Both the position numbers and the translations under genes were made by a program. Shown here in pieces: positions 1 through 8,788 of a stretch of 64,000 bases of DNA. Source of the DNA: Candidatus Thiodiazotropha sp. LNASS1 (GTDB lineage: Bacteria; Pseudomonadota; Gammaproteobacteria; Chromatiales; Chromatiaceae); the NCBI RefSeq assembly GCF_964212655.1, contig NZ_OZ156465.1, positions 1,612,001-1,676,000 of the forward strand, written 5' to 3'. The notes under the pieces were generated by a model that saw only the letters and a list, made by a program, of their open reading frames with translations, had not been told where the DNA came from and made no database searches. The stretch's first letter is position 1; each line of letters opens with the position of its first letter.

Positions 1-99
1 CCTCTGCCCAATCTGTACGAAGAACTGATCGACTGTATGTGGCATGGCATGATGCCGACTTCGGTGAGCGAGGTAGTGGCAATAAGACCTACGGGTTGA
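1..99 (+). CDS. 3' end of an unidentified protein (partial)
   Basis: Frame 1 is open from the window edge to a TGA at 97-99 and would encode the last 32 residues of a protein entering from the left (PLPNLYEELIDCMWHGMMPT, then SVSEVVAIRPTG). The first 20 residues look protein-like. The last part lies in sequence resembling the repeat family seen at 52338-52606, so the natural C-terminus may have been altered by an insertion. I do not recognise the family and the call rests only on the open frame. Confidence 0.35.
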   Translation, partial: PLPNLYEELIDCMWHGMMPTSVSEVVAIRPTG

Positions 100-224
100 G
101 CCTGAAAAATCGCCACTCGGCATTGCTCGTCGTCCATTTGGCACAATCGAATCCCTCTACTTGTGCTTTGATTGGCGCTTTGTTAGAGACAAAAGGGCCA
201 ATTGGATGAGCGTTAACTGGCTCT
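60..224. repeat. Decayed copy of the TAGGGCCTGTTAACA repeat family
   Basis: The stretch with CGCCACTCGGCATTGCTCGT (111-130), the downstream ATTGGCGC block and the end GGGCCAATTGGATGAGCGTT (195-214) followed by AACTGGCTCT parallels the right half of the intact element at 52338-52606 in the same order and spacing, with scattered mismatches. GTGAGCGAGGT near 64-74 matches part of the left half. The left terminal repeat is not recognisable. I see no real gene between here and the stop of the gene ending at 286; the reverse-strand frame here (89-274) is a by-product of the repeat. Confidence 0.6.
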
Positions 225-285
225 GGATCGTGAACGCGATAGTGCGACAGTTTGTGATCGGAAATACCCGTCATTTTTCACTCAA

Positions 286-849
286 TTAGAAAGGGACCGG
301 AACGCCGGGGACGAGTTCCAACCCCGCCTCATACCATCCGTCACTGCCTTCCGGATACCAATAGAGATTTCTATAGCCCAGCGCATCTGCCCGCTTTACC
401 GCGTTCCAGGACATCCAACAATCGACCACACAATAGAAGACCAACGCTCTATCCCTGTCACCCAGGGTGAGGCGTTCAAGGTTGGTTTGCATATAGGCAT
501 GCATGCGTGAATCGAGATAGCCATATCCCACATTCGGCAACCAGGTGCTTCCCGGAATATGCCATCGCTGTCTGCTCGGCAGCCAGGCGATACCGAACTC
601 CTCCGTCTCCGGACGCAGGGTGATTGCCTGGACATCCAATAACAACGGATTCTGCCGACGTATCAATTCGACAAGCAACCTGGTATCGAGGCGTTTTCCA
701 GCGGGCGGCATCTCGGGCAGAGGTGCGCGATAACGGGCAATGCGGTAACCCTCCGGTGAAAAGAGCGGACTATCGGTCGCAAGCGTGACGGTAGGCTGTA
801 GCGAAAGAATGGCGCATAGGATTGTCTCGGCAAAGGTGCGCATTCTCAT
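286..849 (-). CDS. PQQ-dependent catabolism-associated CXXCW-motif protein (rhodanese-like)
   Basis: 187 residues with an N-terminal signal sequence (hydrophobic stretch to about residue 25). The body is a degenerate rhodanese fold ending in the family signature, here CVVDCWMSWNA (about residues 140-150), then a conserved region with YWYPEG and DGW. Proteins with this signature are found almost only beside quinoprotein alcohol dehydrogenases with MxaJ-like and SoxYZ-like partners, exactly the context here. It is the last gene of the leftward operon that begins with the cytochrome or the PQQ dehydrogenase, starting 6 bp after the metallohydrolase stop. The biochemical role is not established; a redox or sulfur relay in the periplasm is the usual suggestion. 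Confidence 0.88.
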   Translation of the reverse strand: MRMRTFAETILCAILSLQPTVTLATDSPLFSPEGYRIARYRAPLPEMPPAGKRLDTRLLVELIRRQNPLLLDVQAITLRPETEEFGIAWLPSRQRWHIPGSTWLPNVGYGYLDSRMHAYMQTNLERLTLGDRDRALVFYCVVDCWMSWNAVKRADALGYRNLYWYPEGSDGWYEAGLELVPGVPVPF

Positions 850-855
850 GCCGGG

Positions 856-1800
856 TCACTCTTGCACCACCCTGCCCCGGTCCAGCACCTTCGCCTCAAT
901 CTCCGGAAACAGATGGATGACTGAGCGTTGATACTCCTCGAGAAAGACAGCCAGTTCCATGATCGATGGGGGTGCATCAGGTTGCAGTACTTCGGCCATG
1001 CTCATCCCCTGTTCCGCAGCCTTGTTCAGACGGGTTGTCAACCATTGCAGGTAATTTCGCGTCTGAGCGATTGCCCCGCTATCCGTGACCACACTGCCGT
1101 GCCCAGGTACCAGCAGCTTGAAATCAAGCCCGGCTATCGTATCAAGTGCCTGTAACCATTGTCCTACATCGGCATGGGGGGTGGTGGGTGTACGCCCATG
1201 AAACACAACATCCGCAGCAAACAACACCCCGGTCGCATGATCGAGAATCACCAGGTCGGCATGGGAGTGACCATCAAGCTCAATCAATTCAAGACGGTGA
1301 CCTCCGATCTCTACAAAACCCGGTTTAACGGTTTCGGTCGGCACCACTACCCGGGTACCCGCCATCCAGGCACCCGCCAGACGGTACATACTGTCGTTGA
1401 ACAGTTCACCCTGTTCACGGATACCTTCAACGGTACCCGCCAGGGCGGCTATGGGGATATCCTCGAAGGCCTGATTACCGAGGATGTGATCCGGGTGCAG
1501 GTGAGTATTGAAGAGCTTCAGAATCGGTCGGTCGGTAATCCTGCCAATGGCTGCGCGCAACTGTTCACCATAGAAGCGGGATGGCCCGCTATCGATCACG
1601 ATCACGCCATCGTCCGTCACGATAAAACCGACATTGACGATATTACCCCCGTTGCTGAAATTGAAATGTTCATTTTCACCCAGCAGCACATAGGTATCGG
1701 GTGCGATCTTAAGTGGTTTCAAGCCATAGTCCTTGGCGCCCCATACCGGTGTGAGGAAACACAGGCAGAATAGGAATATCACAATTCGCCGTGACGACAT
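856..1800 (-). CDS. Quinoprotein relay system zinc metallohydrolase (SoxH-related)
   Basis: 314 residues with a signal peptide (cleavage near VWGA, residue 22), then a metallo-beta-lactamase fold. The metal motif THLHPDHILGN (about residues 99-109) gives the HxHxDH signature, and further ligands are seen in LDGHSHADL and LVPGHG. The family is related to SoxH and belongs to the quinoprotein-associated relay set. Its ATG overlaps the stop of the upstream SoxYZ-like gene in a TAATG arrangement, indicating translational coupling. Predicted periplasmic Zn hydrolase; substrate unknown. The family assignment is firm, the physiological role is inferred from the neighbourhood. Confidence 0.88.
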   Translation of the reverse strand: MSSRRIVIFLFCLCFLTPVWGAKDYGLKPLKIAPDTYVLLGENEHFNFSNGGNIVNVGFIVTDDGVIVIDSGPSRFYGEQLRAAIGRITDRPILKLFNTHLHPDHILGNQAFEDIPIAALAGTVEGIREQGELFNDSMYRLAGAWMAGTRVVVPTETVKPGFVEIGGHRLELIELDGHSHADLVILDHATGVLFAADVVFHGRTPTTPHADVGQWLQALDTIAGLDFKLLVPGHGSVVTDSGAIAQTRNYLQWLTTRLNKAAEQGMSMAEVLQPDAPPSIMELAVFLEEYQRSVIHLFPEIEAKVLDRGRVVQE

Positions 1801-2588
1801 TACATTTCCGCCTCATTCATGCCAGGCAAAAACCGCGCTTTGACTGGATTACCATTATTATCCGCCCCCACTACGGTTACGGAATCACGCCTCGGCAGAT
1901 CGAGTGTGAGAACGGGATTTTCAGAGACCGGTTCATGCAGGAACAGGCGGGAGAGTATCTCCCCTTTCGCATCGTGAAATTCCAGATGGTCGATATAGAA
2001 TGCCGGTATACCCGGCACTAACCCGGTGTCCATGGGATGCATGACGCGCATTCGCAGGCGCGTGGAATCTTGATTTGACCAGAGTCTGCCGGCAACCTCT
2101 CCCATGCGGCTGGCCCAATCACTGTTTTCACTGCCGATACTGGGCAGAGTGCAACCACCGCCAGCCGCATCGACAATCCGTCCACCCACATGCCATCGGC
2201 CGTCACCTGCAAGCGCCGCTGCCCGGACCGGCGTGGCCTGCTGCACCTTGATGCGAAAGCCGATAATGGGCTTGGCATGAAGCGGTTCCAATTCAAGCAC
2301 TTTATGGATGGGATTGAGTTCCGCGAACACCACGATCTTCGAAACCTCACCCAGTGCCGTTGCGTCCACCAGGACCGGTACATTCATCGAATCTTCCGCA
2401 TCGACGGGTGCCAATACCTGAACCCTATCATCAAACACCACCGAGGCGCCGCCCAACAGGGATCGGTGCATATCCTTCCACATCGGCGAGTTCAATGGGT
2501 CGGTTTGGCCCTGTTGCGCGTAGCCTGGATTCACAAGGCAGCATAGGAAGATGCAGGAAAGAAACAACTGTTGGTCAATCGACTTCAC
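1800..2588 (-). CDS. Quinoprotein dehydrogenase-associated SoxYZ-like carrier
   Basis: A periplasmic carrier in which a SoxY-like half and a SoxZ-like half are joined. I chose the GTG at 2588, which follows AAGGAG by 7 bases and leads directly into a signal peptide (VKSIDQQLFLSCIFLCC...YAQQ); a longer frame up to 2639 would overlap the neighbour. The SoxY-like part ends in DAAGGGCTLPS (about residue 150), a GGC-type motif reminiscent of the SoxY swinging-arm cysteine but internal rather than terminal. The C-terminal half resembles SoxZ (HPMDTGL...). In Sox systems such carriers hold substrate on the Cys; here the cargo is unknown. The gene sits between an unknown exported protein and the metallohydrolase. 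Confidence 0.85.
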   Translation of the reverse strand: MKSIDQQLFLSCIFLCCLVNPGYAQQGQTDPLNSPMWKDMHRSLLGGASVVFDDRVQVLAPVDAEDSMNVPVLVDATALGEVSKIVVFAELNPIHKVLELEPLHAKPIIGFRIKVQQATPVRAAALAGDGRWHVGGRIVDAAGGGCTLPSIGSENSDWASRMGEVAGRLWSNQDSTRLRMRVMHPMDTGLVPGIPAFYIDHLEFHDAKGEILSRLFLHEPVSENPVLTLDLPRRDSVTVVGADNNGNPVKARFLPGMNEAEM

Positions 2589-2599
2589 ACTATGGCTCC

Positions 2600-3193
2600 T
2601 TAGGATCCGACCGGTTCGATTATGATGCGGCGCAACCAATGCTTATCGGACGGTTCGTACAAGGCATCCGGATCGATGGGACGGAGATCACCCTCTTCCG
2701 GTGGAGCCTGGAGCACATTCAAATCGGTCTCTCTCAGCTCCCCGGAGAATCCATTCCGGTCGCGCTGAAATTTAAAATAGAGACCGTTCCAGGCATTGAT
2801 GCCGTATTCCTGGGGGGTCTTATGCAGAAACAACATGTCATATTCCAGGTCGGTCAGATCATCATTGTCTATCTTGCGCTTGATTTCATAGGGATAAGGC
2901 AGATGGCAGATTAACTGGACCGGGTGCGGGAGACATTTGAATGGACGCATGGAGAGGAAGTGATTTTCAAACTGCGCCTCATCCCATTCGATGCGATAGC
3001 CTTGACCATTGGGGCTATCCATCAATATTAGCGTGCCAAGTTGTATCAACTCCTGTTGCTGATTTTCGGCACGTATACGATAGCGCTCATCGACGGCCTC
3101 CACCGTCCCTGCTTCTGCGATCCCAGACAGTAGAATGATAACGAACCAGCTGCGCCAACCCCGTCTGTTAATCGCGCTGACTGATGCGCCCAT
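2600..3193 (-). CDS. Exported protein of unknown function in the quinoprotein operon
   Basis: 198 residues. An ATG at 3193, nine bases after AAGGG, is preferred over a TTG at 3202; both overlap the end of the upstream MxaJ-like gene by about 26-35 bp, implying coupling. The N-terminus is a signal sequence (hydrophobic WFVIILLSGIAEA). The mature part has PFKCLPHPVQLICHLPYPYE, two cysteines that could form a disulfide, and acidic stretches. I do not recognise a named domain. Position in the operon suggests a periplasmic helper of the alcohol dehydrogenase, but that is only guilt by association. Confidence 0.75.
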   Translation of the reverse strand: MGASVSAINRRGWRSWFVIILLSGIAEAGTVEAVDERYRIRAENQQQELIQLGTLILMDSPNGQGYRIEWDEAQFENHFLSMRPFKCLPHPVQLICHLPYPYEIKRKIDNDDLTDLEYDMLFLHKTPQEYGINAWNGLYFKFQRDRNGFSGELRETDLNVLQAPPEEGDLRPIDPDALYEPSDKHWLRRIIIEPVGS

Positions 3194-4079
3194 CAGATTC
3201 AACCCTTACCAGCCTGGTTCGGCTTGGTAATTGATAGGTGGAGCGATACTGCGTAAATATCTTACTTAATGAACTACTCTGGCGTAGCTGGGACATTGCC
3301 TGTTCCACTGCTTCAGCCAAGGCACCGTTACCCTGTTTCACCGCTGCACCCAGATCCCATCCGGAAGTACTCAAGCCAGGCATCCGTATCGGTCCCACAG
3401 CAAAATTGGCCGCCTGATCCCCCAGTGCGAACTCAATCTCACTGCGTGGACCGGCAACACCGGCAACCTCACCTTTTTTCAGGGCGTTAACCGCTTTACC
3501 GATATTCGAAAAGTGGACAACCTGATTGCGGATTTTGCCATTGTAGGCAGACAAGAGATAGAAATCCGTCAGGGTATCCAGCTCAACGCCCACCTTTTCG
3601 CGACTGAAATAGTCCAATGGATCGAGATTGGCCCCGACTCCCTTCTCAACCGCCACCACGACCTGTTCCCGGTAATAGGGCGCAACGAATATGACACGAT
3701 CATTCTCTTCGGCAAACGCGGCATCATAGGGAACATGCAGCATTACATCGGCTACGCCTCCACCCAGGTAATGCCCCTTCCAAACGTTATTACGCAGGTC
3801 GTCTTCCATCGATTCGTCGGCACCCACCGCTCTGATTGCCGCCGCCACACCCAATGACTTGGCAAGTGCATGGGCGATATCCGCATCTATTCCGACAATC
3901 CTGCCCCGTTCGTCACGATAGGAAAAAGGTGGAAAGTCGTTGTATACCGCAACCTCCAGGACGCCACGCTCTCTGATGCGATCCAATGCAGTGGGTTCAT
4001 CCTCGGCTGTTGCCGGACTCGCCAGCATAAGAGAGGCAACTGCAGCCGCAAAGATTAAAATGTCTTTGATCCTATACAT
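3168..4079 (-). CDS. MxaJ/XoxJ-like quinoprotein-associated periplasmic binding protein
   Basis: 303 residues with a signal peptide (to about ATAED, residue 27), then a family 3 solute-binding fold: LDRIRERGVLEVAVYNDFPP, then FSYRDERGRIVGIDADIA and the hinge region EVAGVAGPRSEIEFAL. This matches the putative ABC substrate-binding proteins that always accompany PQQ methanol/ethanol dehydrogenases (MxaJ, XoxJ). No matching permease lies in this operon, consistent with a chaperone or cofactor-delivery role for the dehydrogenase rather than transport; that role is proposed for XoxJ and is inference here. It follows the PedF-like cytochrome by 29 bp. Confidence 0.9.
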   Translation of the reverse strand: MYRIKDILIFAAAVASLMLASPATAEDEPTALDRIRERGVLEVAVYNDFPPFSYRDERGRIVGIDADIAHALAKSLGVAAAIRAVGADESMEDDLRNNVWKGHYLGGGVADVMLHVPYDAAFAEENDRVIFVAPYYREQVVVAVEKGVGANLDPLDYFSREKVGVELDTLTDFYLLSAYNGKIRNQVVHFSNIGKAVNALKKGEVAGVAGPRSEIEFALGDQAANFAVGPIRMPGLSTSGWDLGAAVKQGNGALAEAVEQAMSQLRQSSSLSKIFTQYRSTYQLPSRTRLVRVESDGRISQRD

Positions 4080-4108
4080 ATCACTCTCTCACTGTTATGT
4101 CTCGATGA

Positions 4109-4537
4109 CTACTCTTCAACAGGCAGGGTCACCAGCCAGGCCCTGATCGACCAGAGCGCCTCCTGTGAAAGGATGCCCTCAAACTTCGGCATGTAGGTAA
4201 TTCCGTTACGTACAGCACCGTTGCGGGCACGATACATAAACCACTCATCTCCCTCATCTTCGGGTGGCAGCAAACGCAGATCAGGGGCGATGCCACCGGA
4301 GACGGCACCCAGGCCATGACATCGCGCGCAGTTTTGATTGTAGGCGGAAGCCCCAGTCTTTACGGCATCCGCATTGTCTCTGTATGGATTAACCTCGAGC
4401 CAATCCTCACCCAACGGAGGCAGGTGCTTGGTATCAACGGCCTGAGGCGCCACATCGCCGTGCGCTAAAGCCTTACCCGCAATGATAGCCGATAATATCA
4501 GACCGAGTCCGACTTTAATTGATGTTGAGATTTGCAT
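4109..4537 (-). CDS. pedF: Cytochrome c-550 PedF-type electron acceptor of the PQQ dehydrogenase
   Basis: 142 residues: signal peptide ending ALA (about residue 25), mature start HGDVAPQAVDTK that is typical of PedF, one haem c motif CARCH (about residues 70-74) and a distal Met in YMPKFEG (the M about residue 117). Size and flanks match the small class I cytochrome that takes electrons from PQQ ethanol dehydrogenases and passes them to a terminal oxidase. GGAG lies 9 bases before the ATG. It is the gene immediately downstream of the dehydrogenase, separated by 180 bp holding a stem-loop. Confidence 0.9.
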   Translation of the reverse strand: MQISTSIKVGLGLILSAIIAGKALAHGDVAPQAVDTKHLPPLGEDWLEVNPYRDNADAVKTGASAYNQNCARCHGLGAVSGGIAPDLRLLPPEDEGDEWFMYRARNGAVRNGITYMPKFEGILSQEALWSIRAWLVTLPVEE

Positions 4538-4679
4538 GTGGAGATACTCCAGGTAATCAAACAGAAAGCCCGAGAATGATCGTCATGCCTGATAACCATC
4601 CGGCAAGATTTCTCTATCGCTATTTATCTGTCAGTGTTGGATTGTAAGTTGTTTGGTCAGCACTGCTGAGCGCGGATCA

Positions 4680-4709
4680 GGATCGGATATCAAACACAAT
4701 ATCCGATCC
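4680..4709 (-). terminator. Stem-loop downstream of the PQQ dehydrogenase gene
   Basis: An 11-bp perfect stem, GGATCGGATAT at 4680-4690 and ATATCCGATCC at 4699-4709, with an 8-base loop. It starts 10 bp after the dehydrogenase stop. No U-run follows, so it may be a 3' stabilising or attenuating structure rather than a full terminator, allowing the dehydrogenase to be made in excess of the downstream accessory genes. Confidence 0.6.
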
Positions 4710-4719
4710 ATCACGCTAA

Positions 4720-6489
4720 TCAGACATCAGACAACTTGAAGACCCAGAGTGATCCACCCTGGTTCAGGTATTTGACCTTCTTGGCCACATCACCACCCCA
4801 CAGTGGGACTGCGCCACCCCAGCCGGAGGGTACAGCGATGTACTGCTCACCATCCTGCTCCCAGGTAACCGGACAACCGACCACACCGGAACCGGTCTGG
4901 AAATTCCACAACTCATCTCCGGTCTTGGCATCGAACGCCTTCAGGTAACCTTCCGGCGTGCCGGTAAACACCAATCCGCCGGCTGTCGTCATCACGCCAC
5001 CCCATAGAGGTGCGTTGTTTTTGTATTCCCATACGATTTTTCCAGTCTTTGGATTGACCGCACGCAATGCACCGATGTAGTCATCATTGAGGGGCTTGAT
5101 GGTAAATCCGGCACCCAGGTAGGCCGCGCCCTTTTTATAGGTAATGGGCTCATTCCAGAGGTCCATGCCCCACTCATTGGCCGGTACATAGAAGAGTTCG
5201 GTATCCGGACTGTAAGCCATAGGCATCCAGTTTTTCGCGCCGAGGAAAGAGGGCGCGACGAATACAACATCACCCTTTTTACCATCTTTGCTCTTGGTGG
5301 GATCACCTGGACGCACACCGGTTTCGAGTGGACGGCCGGTCTTCAGGTCAACGCCTTTCGCCCAATCGATCCTGTTGACAAATGGAAAAGCGTTTTTCAA
5401 TTTACCGTTGGTACGGTCCAGGACATAGAAAAAGCCGTTCCTGTCAGCGTGACCTGCCAGCTTCTCGCCGCCGCTATTGAACGAAACGAGTTCGTTGACA
5501 CCATCATAATCCCAACCGTCATTAGGCGTGTATTGATAATGCCATGCGATCTTCCCGGTATCGGGATCGATGGCCAGAGTCGATGTCGAATAGAGGTTGT
5601 CGCCAGGCCTCAGATGCGCATTCCACGGTGCGGGATTACCCGTACCGTAAAAGATCAGATCGGTTTCATGATCATAGGTACCGCCCTGCCAGGTTGCGGC
5701 GCCACCGGTTTTCCACATATCGCCGGGCCAACTGGCATTGGTCTTACCGGTGACACCATTCTCCATCTTTTTGTCACCTTTCCAGATATGACCCATATGC
5801 CCTTCGACCGACGGACGGATCCAACGCAGTTTACCGGTCTTTGCATCACGCGCCTCAACACGCCCGATGACACCAAATTCACCACCGGAGACACCTGTGA
5901 TAACCATGTCCTTGACAATCAGAGGCGCTGCCGTGAAAGAGTAGCCCGCCTTATAGTCATCGATCTTGGCACGCCAGACGACCTTTCCGGTATCCTGATG
6001 GAGAGCGATAATCCGTGCATCCAAGGTTCCGAAAATCACCAGATCGTCATACAGCGCCGCACCTCGGTTGACCACGTCACAACATGGCAGGATGCCATCA
6101 GGCAGGCGGTGATCATATTGCCAAAGCTCTTGACCTGTCTTTGTGTCAATTGCATAAAGTCGGGAATATGATGCCGTGACAAACATCTTACCATCCTTGA
6201 TAACCGGCTGTGCCTCCTGTCCACGCTGCTTCTCTCCACCAAATGAGAAACTCCATGCGGGTACCAGTTTCTTAACATTGCCTGTATTGATCTTCTTAAG
6301 CGGGCTGTAACGCTGGCCTTGCTGGCCCATACCCCAGCTCAGAACATCTTGTGTACTGGCTGCATCATCATCTATTTCAGCCTGTGTCGTGCGTGCATTA
6401 ACCGTACCGGTAAAGGTAACAGCGGCACTGATGCTGGATATTGCAACCACTTTGAGCAAAACCCTTTTTCGATGCAGGGAAATCATCAT
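4720..6489 (-). CDS. PQQ-dependent methanol/ethanol-family dehydrogenase, lanthanide-type
   Basis: 589 residues, an eight-bladed propeller quinoprotein that oxidises primary alcohols in the periplasm. ATG at 6489 has GGAGG upstream and leads into a signal peptide ending VNA; an upstream in-frame start at 6552 would add an unlikely extension. Visible landmarks: the adjacent-cysteine disulfide [12 protein letters not shown], the PQQ-binding GGEFGV and TGNPAPWN region, and the catalytic [11 protein letters not shown]. The second Asp of DYD is Ala in Ca-dependent MxaF and is the lanthanide ligand in XoxF/PedH/ExaF enzymes. The YSRLYAID and HRLPDGILP stretches look more like PedH/ExaF than XoxF. 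Transcribed from a sigma-54 type promoter at 6571-6586. PQQ biosynthesis genes are not in the window. Confidence 0.92.
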   Translation of the reverse strand: MMISLHRKRVLLKVVAISSISAAVTFTGTVNARTTQAEIDDDAASTQDVLSWGMGQQGQRYSPLKKINTGNVKKLVPAWSFSFGGEKQRGQEAQPVIKDGKMFVTASYSRLYAIDTKTGQELWQYDHRLPDGILPCCDVVNRGAALYDDLVIFGTLDARIIALHQDTGKVVWRAKIDDYKAGYSFTAAPLIVKDMVITGVSGGEFGVIGRVEARDAKTGKLRWIRPSVEGHMGHIWKGDKKMENGVTGKTNASWPGDMWKTGGAATWQGGTYDHETDLIFYGTGNPAPWNAHLRPGDNLYSTSTLAIDPDTGKIAWHYQYTPNDGWDYDGVNELVSFNSGGEKLAGHADRNGFFYVLDRTNGKLKNAFPFVNRIDWAKGVDLKTGRPLETGVRPGDPTKSKDGKKGDVVFVAPSFLGAKNWMPMAYSPDTELFYVPANEWGMDLWNEPITYKKGAAYLGAGFTIKPLNDDYIGALRAVNPKTGKIVWEYKNNAPLWGGVMTTAGGLVFTGTPEGYLKAFDAKTGDELWNFQTGSGVVGCPVTWEQDGEQYIAVPSGWGGAVPLWGGDVAKKVKYLNQGGSLWVFKLSDV

Positions 6490-6570
6490 TTCTTCTCCTC
6501 CAAGTTCAATGGATTGTTCTGTTCCCGTAACAGTTCGTTGGATACATCCCATTCCTCGTTACAGGTTTTC

Positions 6571-6586
6571 AGCAAGAACCAGGCCA
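6571..6586 (-). promoter_or_regulatory. Sigma-54 promoter of the PQQ dehydrogenase operon
   Basis: Reverse strand reads TGGCCTG-GTTC-TTGCT, matching the TGGCACG-N4-TTGCW consensus with exact GG-N10-GC spacing. It lies 82 bp upstream of the dehydrogenase ATG. The 300-bp gap (6490-6789) contains no gene; further upstream it holds AT-rich sequence suited to an IHF site and a TGTC...GACA-like element near 6700 that could be activator binding. The AcoR-type activator at 8789 is the obvious candidate regulator. Confidence 0.8.
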
Positions 6587-6789
6587 AACATTGCGTTTAA
6601 CGATTGGTTATTGATAAACGTTTATTTTTATTAAAAAAACTTAAGATACTTCGGTAGTCAAAAGAAATAATCATCGATTATGATCACCCACCCTGAGTTG
6701 TCATGTTTTGAGACAGTGGTTCAAGACTCAACACATTTGTTGTATTCGGTAGGCGATCAATTAAGAATAGATTAGGTTCAGAACAGCAC

Positions 6790-8070
6790 CTAGTTGTTAC
6801 TGATGTTCACTTGAGAAAGTGCATGATACGCCTCGCCAAGCCGGCATGGATCATCCATGAGCCTTTTTTTCCATTCTTTAAGTGGAGTATGCGCATGAAT
6901 CAACCTGGGTAATTGCTGCAGGCACTCGGCATTCCCGATGCAAGATCCGCCGACAAGTTTATCCTCACTAAACTGAAGGTTAAGATATGTGTAGTTACCG
7001 GACAGGGAATAGGTGACACTCTCCCCGCCCTCAACACCGTTCCAGGCACCGAAGGAACTGGATACCAACCCCAGCGTATCAAGCACATTCATGGTGATGC
7101 TTCCTGAATATCTGGCTTTAAATCCACACATGTTTGCAGCTGCTATGCGCCCATGTTCACTGGCGGTTAGTTGCACAGCCTGCACTCTTCGACCGCCGGT
7201 GGAAAAACCAAGACCTTGACAGGCATCGCCAGCAGCAAAGACATTCGGCATATTGGTATTGAGACGCTCATCCACTAATACACCATGATCAAATGCAATC
7301 TCCGATCCTTCGAGAAATTTTGTATTGATCTTGGTACCTGTTGTAAAAATCACCATGTCTGCATTGAGACTATCACCATTGTCCAATAAAACACTGAGAT
7401 GCGAACCCGATCCCGCATTACCACTGGTTACGCTTCTTCTTTCAATCGCCTCGATATCAACACATGTTTTCACCTCGATGCCTTTCTTATCACACCACGA
7501 TTGGATTAAACGACTTGATTCATCGTTCATTAAATGAGGGAGGATACGGTTTCCCTTTTCAATCACATCGATGTGCGCGCCGGTACGTGCTAGCGCATCG
7601 ATAATAACGAAGCCGATAAAACCTCCGCCAACCACAATCAATCGACTGTTGATGCCTAGATTACACACAATCTTTCTTGCATCCTCGAGAGTCCAACAGT
7701 TCACAACACCAGGAAGCTCTTTACCGGGAATCGCCGGCTTTTCAGGCCGACAGCCGGTGGCAATCAACAAACGGTCATATTCCAGGCGCGTGCCATCCGC
7801 CAGATTCACCGAATCGTTACGACTATCCACCTTGACAACACATCCCCTGCGAACGTCAATGGACTGGGAGGCGAAATAGTCCTGCCCGCATCTGAGATAG
7901 GTATCCTTTTCAGCAATAGTACCTTGCAGAAACCGCGGTATCGCAAGGCGTGAATAGGGTCTTTCAGATTCATTACTGACTAATGTGACAGTACTGGATT
8001 TATCGAACTTTCTGATTGATTCGGCTGCAACCACACCTGCCGGGCCTGCACCGATAATCACATGCTGCAT
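6790..8070 (-). CDS. NAD(P)/FAD-dependent oxidoreductase (nitrite/rubredoxin reductase-like)
   Basis: 426 residues from the ATG at 8070, which begins directly with the FAD-binding MQHVIIGAGPAGVVAAES; a longer frame to 8103 adds only 11 residues. The second dinucleotide motif RLIVVGGGFIGFVIIDALA (about residue 140) and the C-terminal FAD motif FAAGDACQG are clear. The fold is that of the single-subunit pyridine nucleotide-disulfide family without a redox CxxC, as in ferredoxin/rubredoxin reductases and the FAD domain of NirB. Partner and substrate are unknown. A sigma-54 promoter at 8355-8371 points at it, so it is likely co-regulated with the alcohol dehydrogenase downstream. Confidence 0.85.
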   Translation of the reverse strand: MQHVIIGAGPAGVVAAESIRKFDKSSTVTLVSNESERPYSRLAIPRFLQGTIAEKDTYLRCGQDYFASQSIDVRRGCVVKVDSRNDSVNLADGTRLEYDRLLIATGCRPEKPAIPGKELPGVVNCWTLEDARKIVCNLGINSRLIVVGGGFIGFVIIDALARTGAHIDVIEKGNRILPHLMNDESSRLIQSWCDKKGIEVKTCVDIEAIERRSVTSGNAGSGSHLSVLLDNGDSLNADMVIFTTGTKINTKFLEGSEIAFDHGVLVDERLNTNMPNVFAAGDACQGLGFSTGGRRVQAVQLTASEHGRIAAANMCGFKARYSGSITMNVLDTLGLVSSSFGAWNGVEGGESVTYSLSGNYTYLNLQFSEDKLVGGSCIGNAECLQQLPRLIHAHTPLKEWKKRLMDDPCRLGEAYHALSQVNISNN

Positions 8071-8788
8071 AGTGTCTCTCTCCACTCCCTGTATGTTGAA
8101 CATTGGGGGATCCGCGCAGATCCTGGCTGTTCAACAACTGCTCCGAACCCTTCCCGGACCGGGCATGAAGCCTCTGTTCCAGGTATTCCCGTTGTGTCTG
8201 AAATGTTCAAAATTCGAGGAACTCCCCACATACAATCATCCACCTGAACCTGCGTCAACAACCCGGAATCCAGCCATCTCGTTCATTCAAACCAGGTCTG
8301 TTTCCGAACCCTCTGCAGTGTCTCGATCGAGAAATGCATATCTGAATTAAGCGCTCGCAAAAAACGCGCCATCATGTTGGTACAGAAATTGATGTTATTT
8401 AATATCGATATCGGCTGATACCCATGCTGTTGCAGTTGTACAGCGTCTGAATGGTCTCAAAAGGCCTGGATGTCTTAGGCGGTCAAATCGCAGCCCGCAG
8501 GCGACAGGCAAATATGTAGACGAATATTATCTACTTGAAATCCGGGGTATTTTATCGATTCAACAAGCTGGCGGATTTGAGCTGTAAGCCGATCTTTTTA
8601 CTTGTAAATCACGCTTACGGCTTATGGGAGCGGTAAAACAGGCCTGACTGCCTGGCACATTTTTAAACAGTCCACTGTATCGTTTCTGAACAGTTCGCAT
8701 ATAAAAATGGCTGAATAGAGACTACAGTTTGTTGTTGTAAATAATAATTAAAGCAGACTCACTGCAACTTTGACCGGATGGAGTGGCA
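8071..8788. other. Intergenic regulatory region between FAD oxidoreductase and sigma-54 activator
   Basis: About 720 bp without a credible gene. It contains the reverse-strand sigma-54 promoter (8355-8371) and a short palindrome ACAGTCCACTGT near 8667-8678, upstream of the activator gene, which could be its own operator. The frames here have no ribosome site and poor composition. Confidence 0.6.
8355..8371 (-). promoter_or_regulatory. Sigma-54 promoter upstream of the FAD oxidoreductase
   Basis: Reverse strand reads TGGCGCG-TTTT-TTGCGA, with exact GG-N10-GC spacing and a near-consensus -24 box. It points leftwards to the oxidoreductase at 8070, giving a leader of roughly 270 bases. The divergently placed activator gene (8789) would be close to its target. 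Confidence 0.8.

Noticed and set aside
89-274. 61-codon reverse-strand frame at the left edge
   Set aside because: It lies on the decayed repeat element and has no ribosome site or domain; similar frames would arise wherever the repeat is present.
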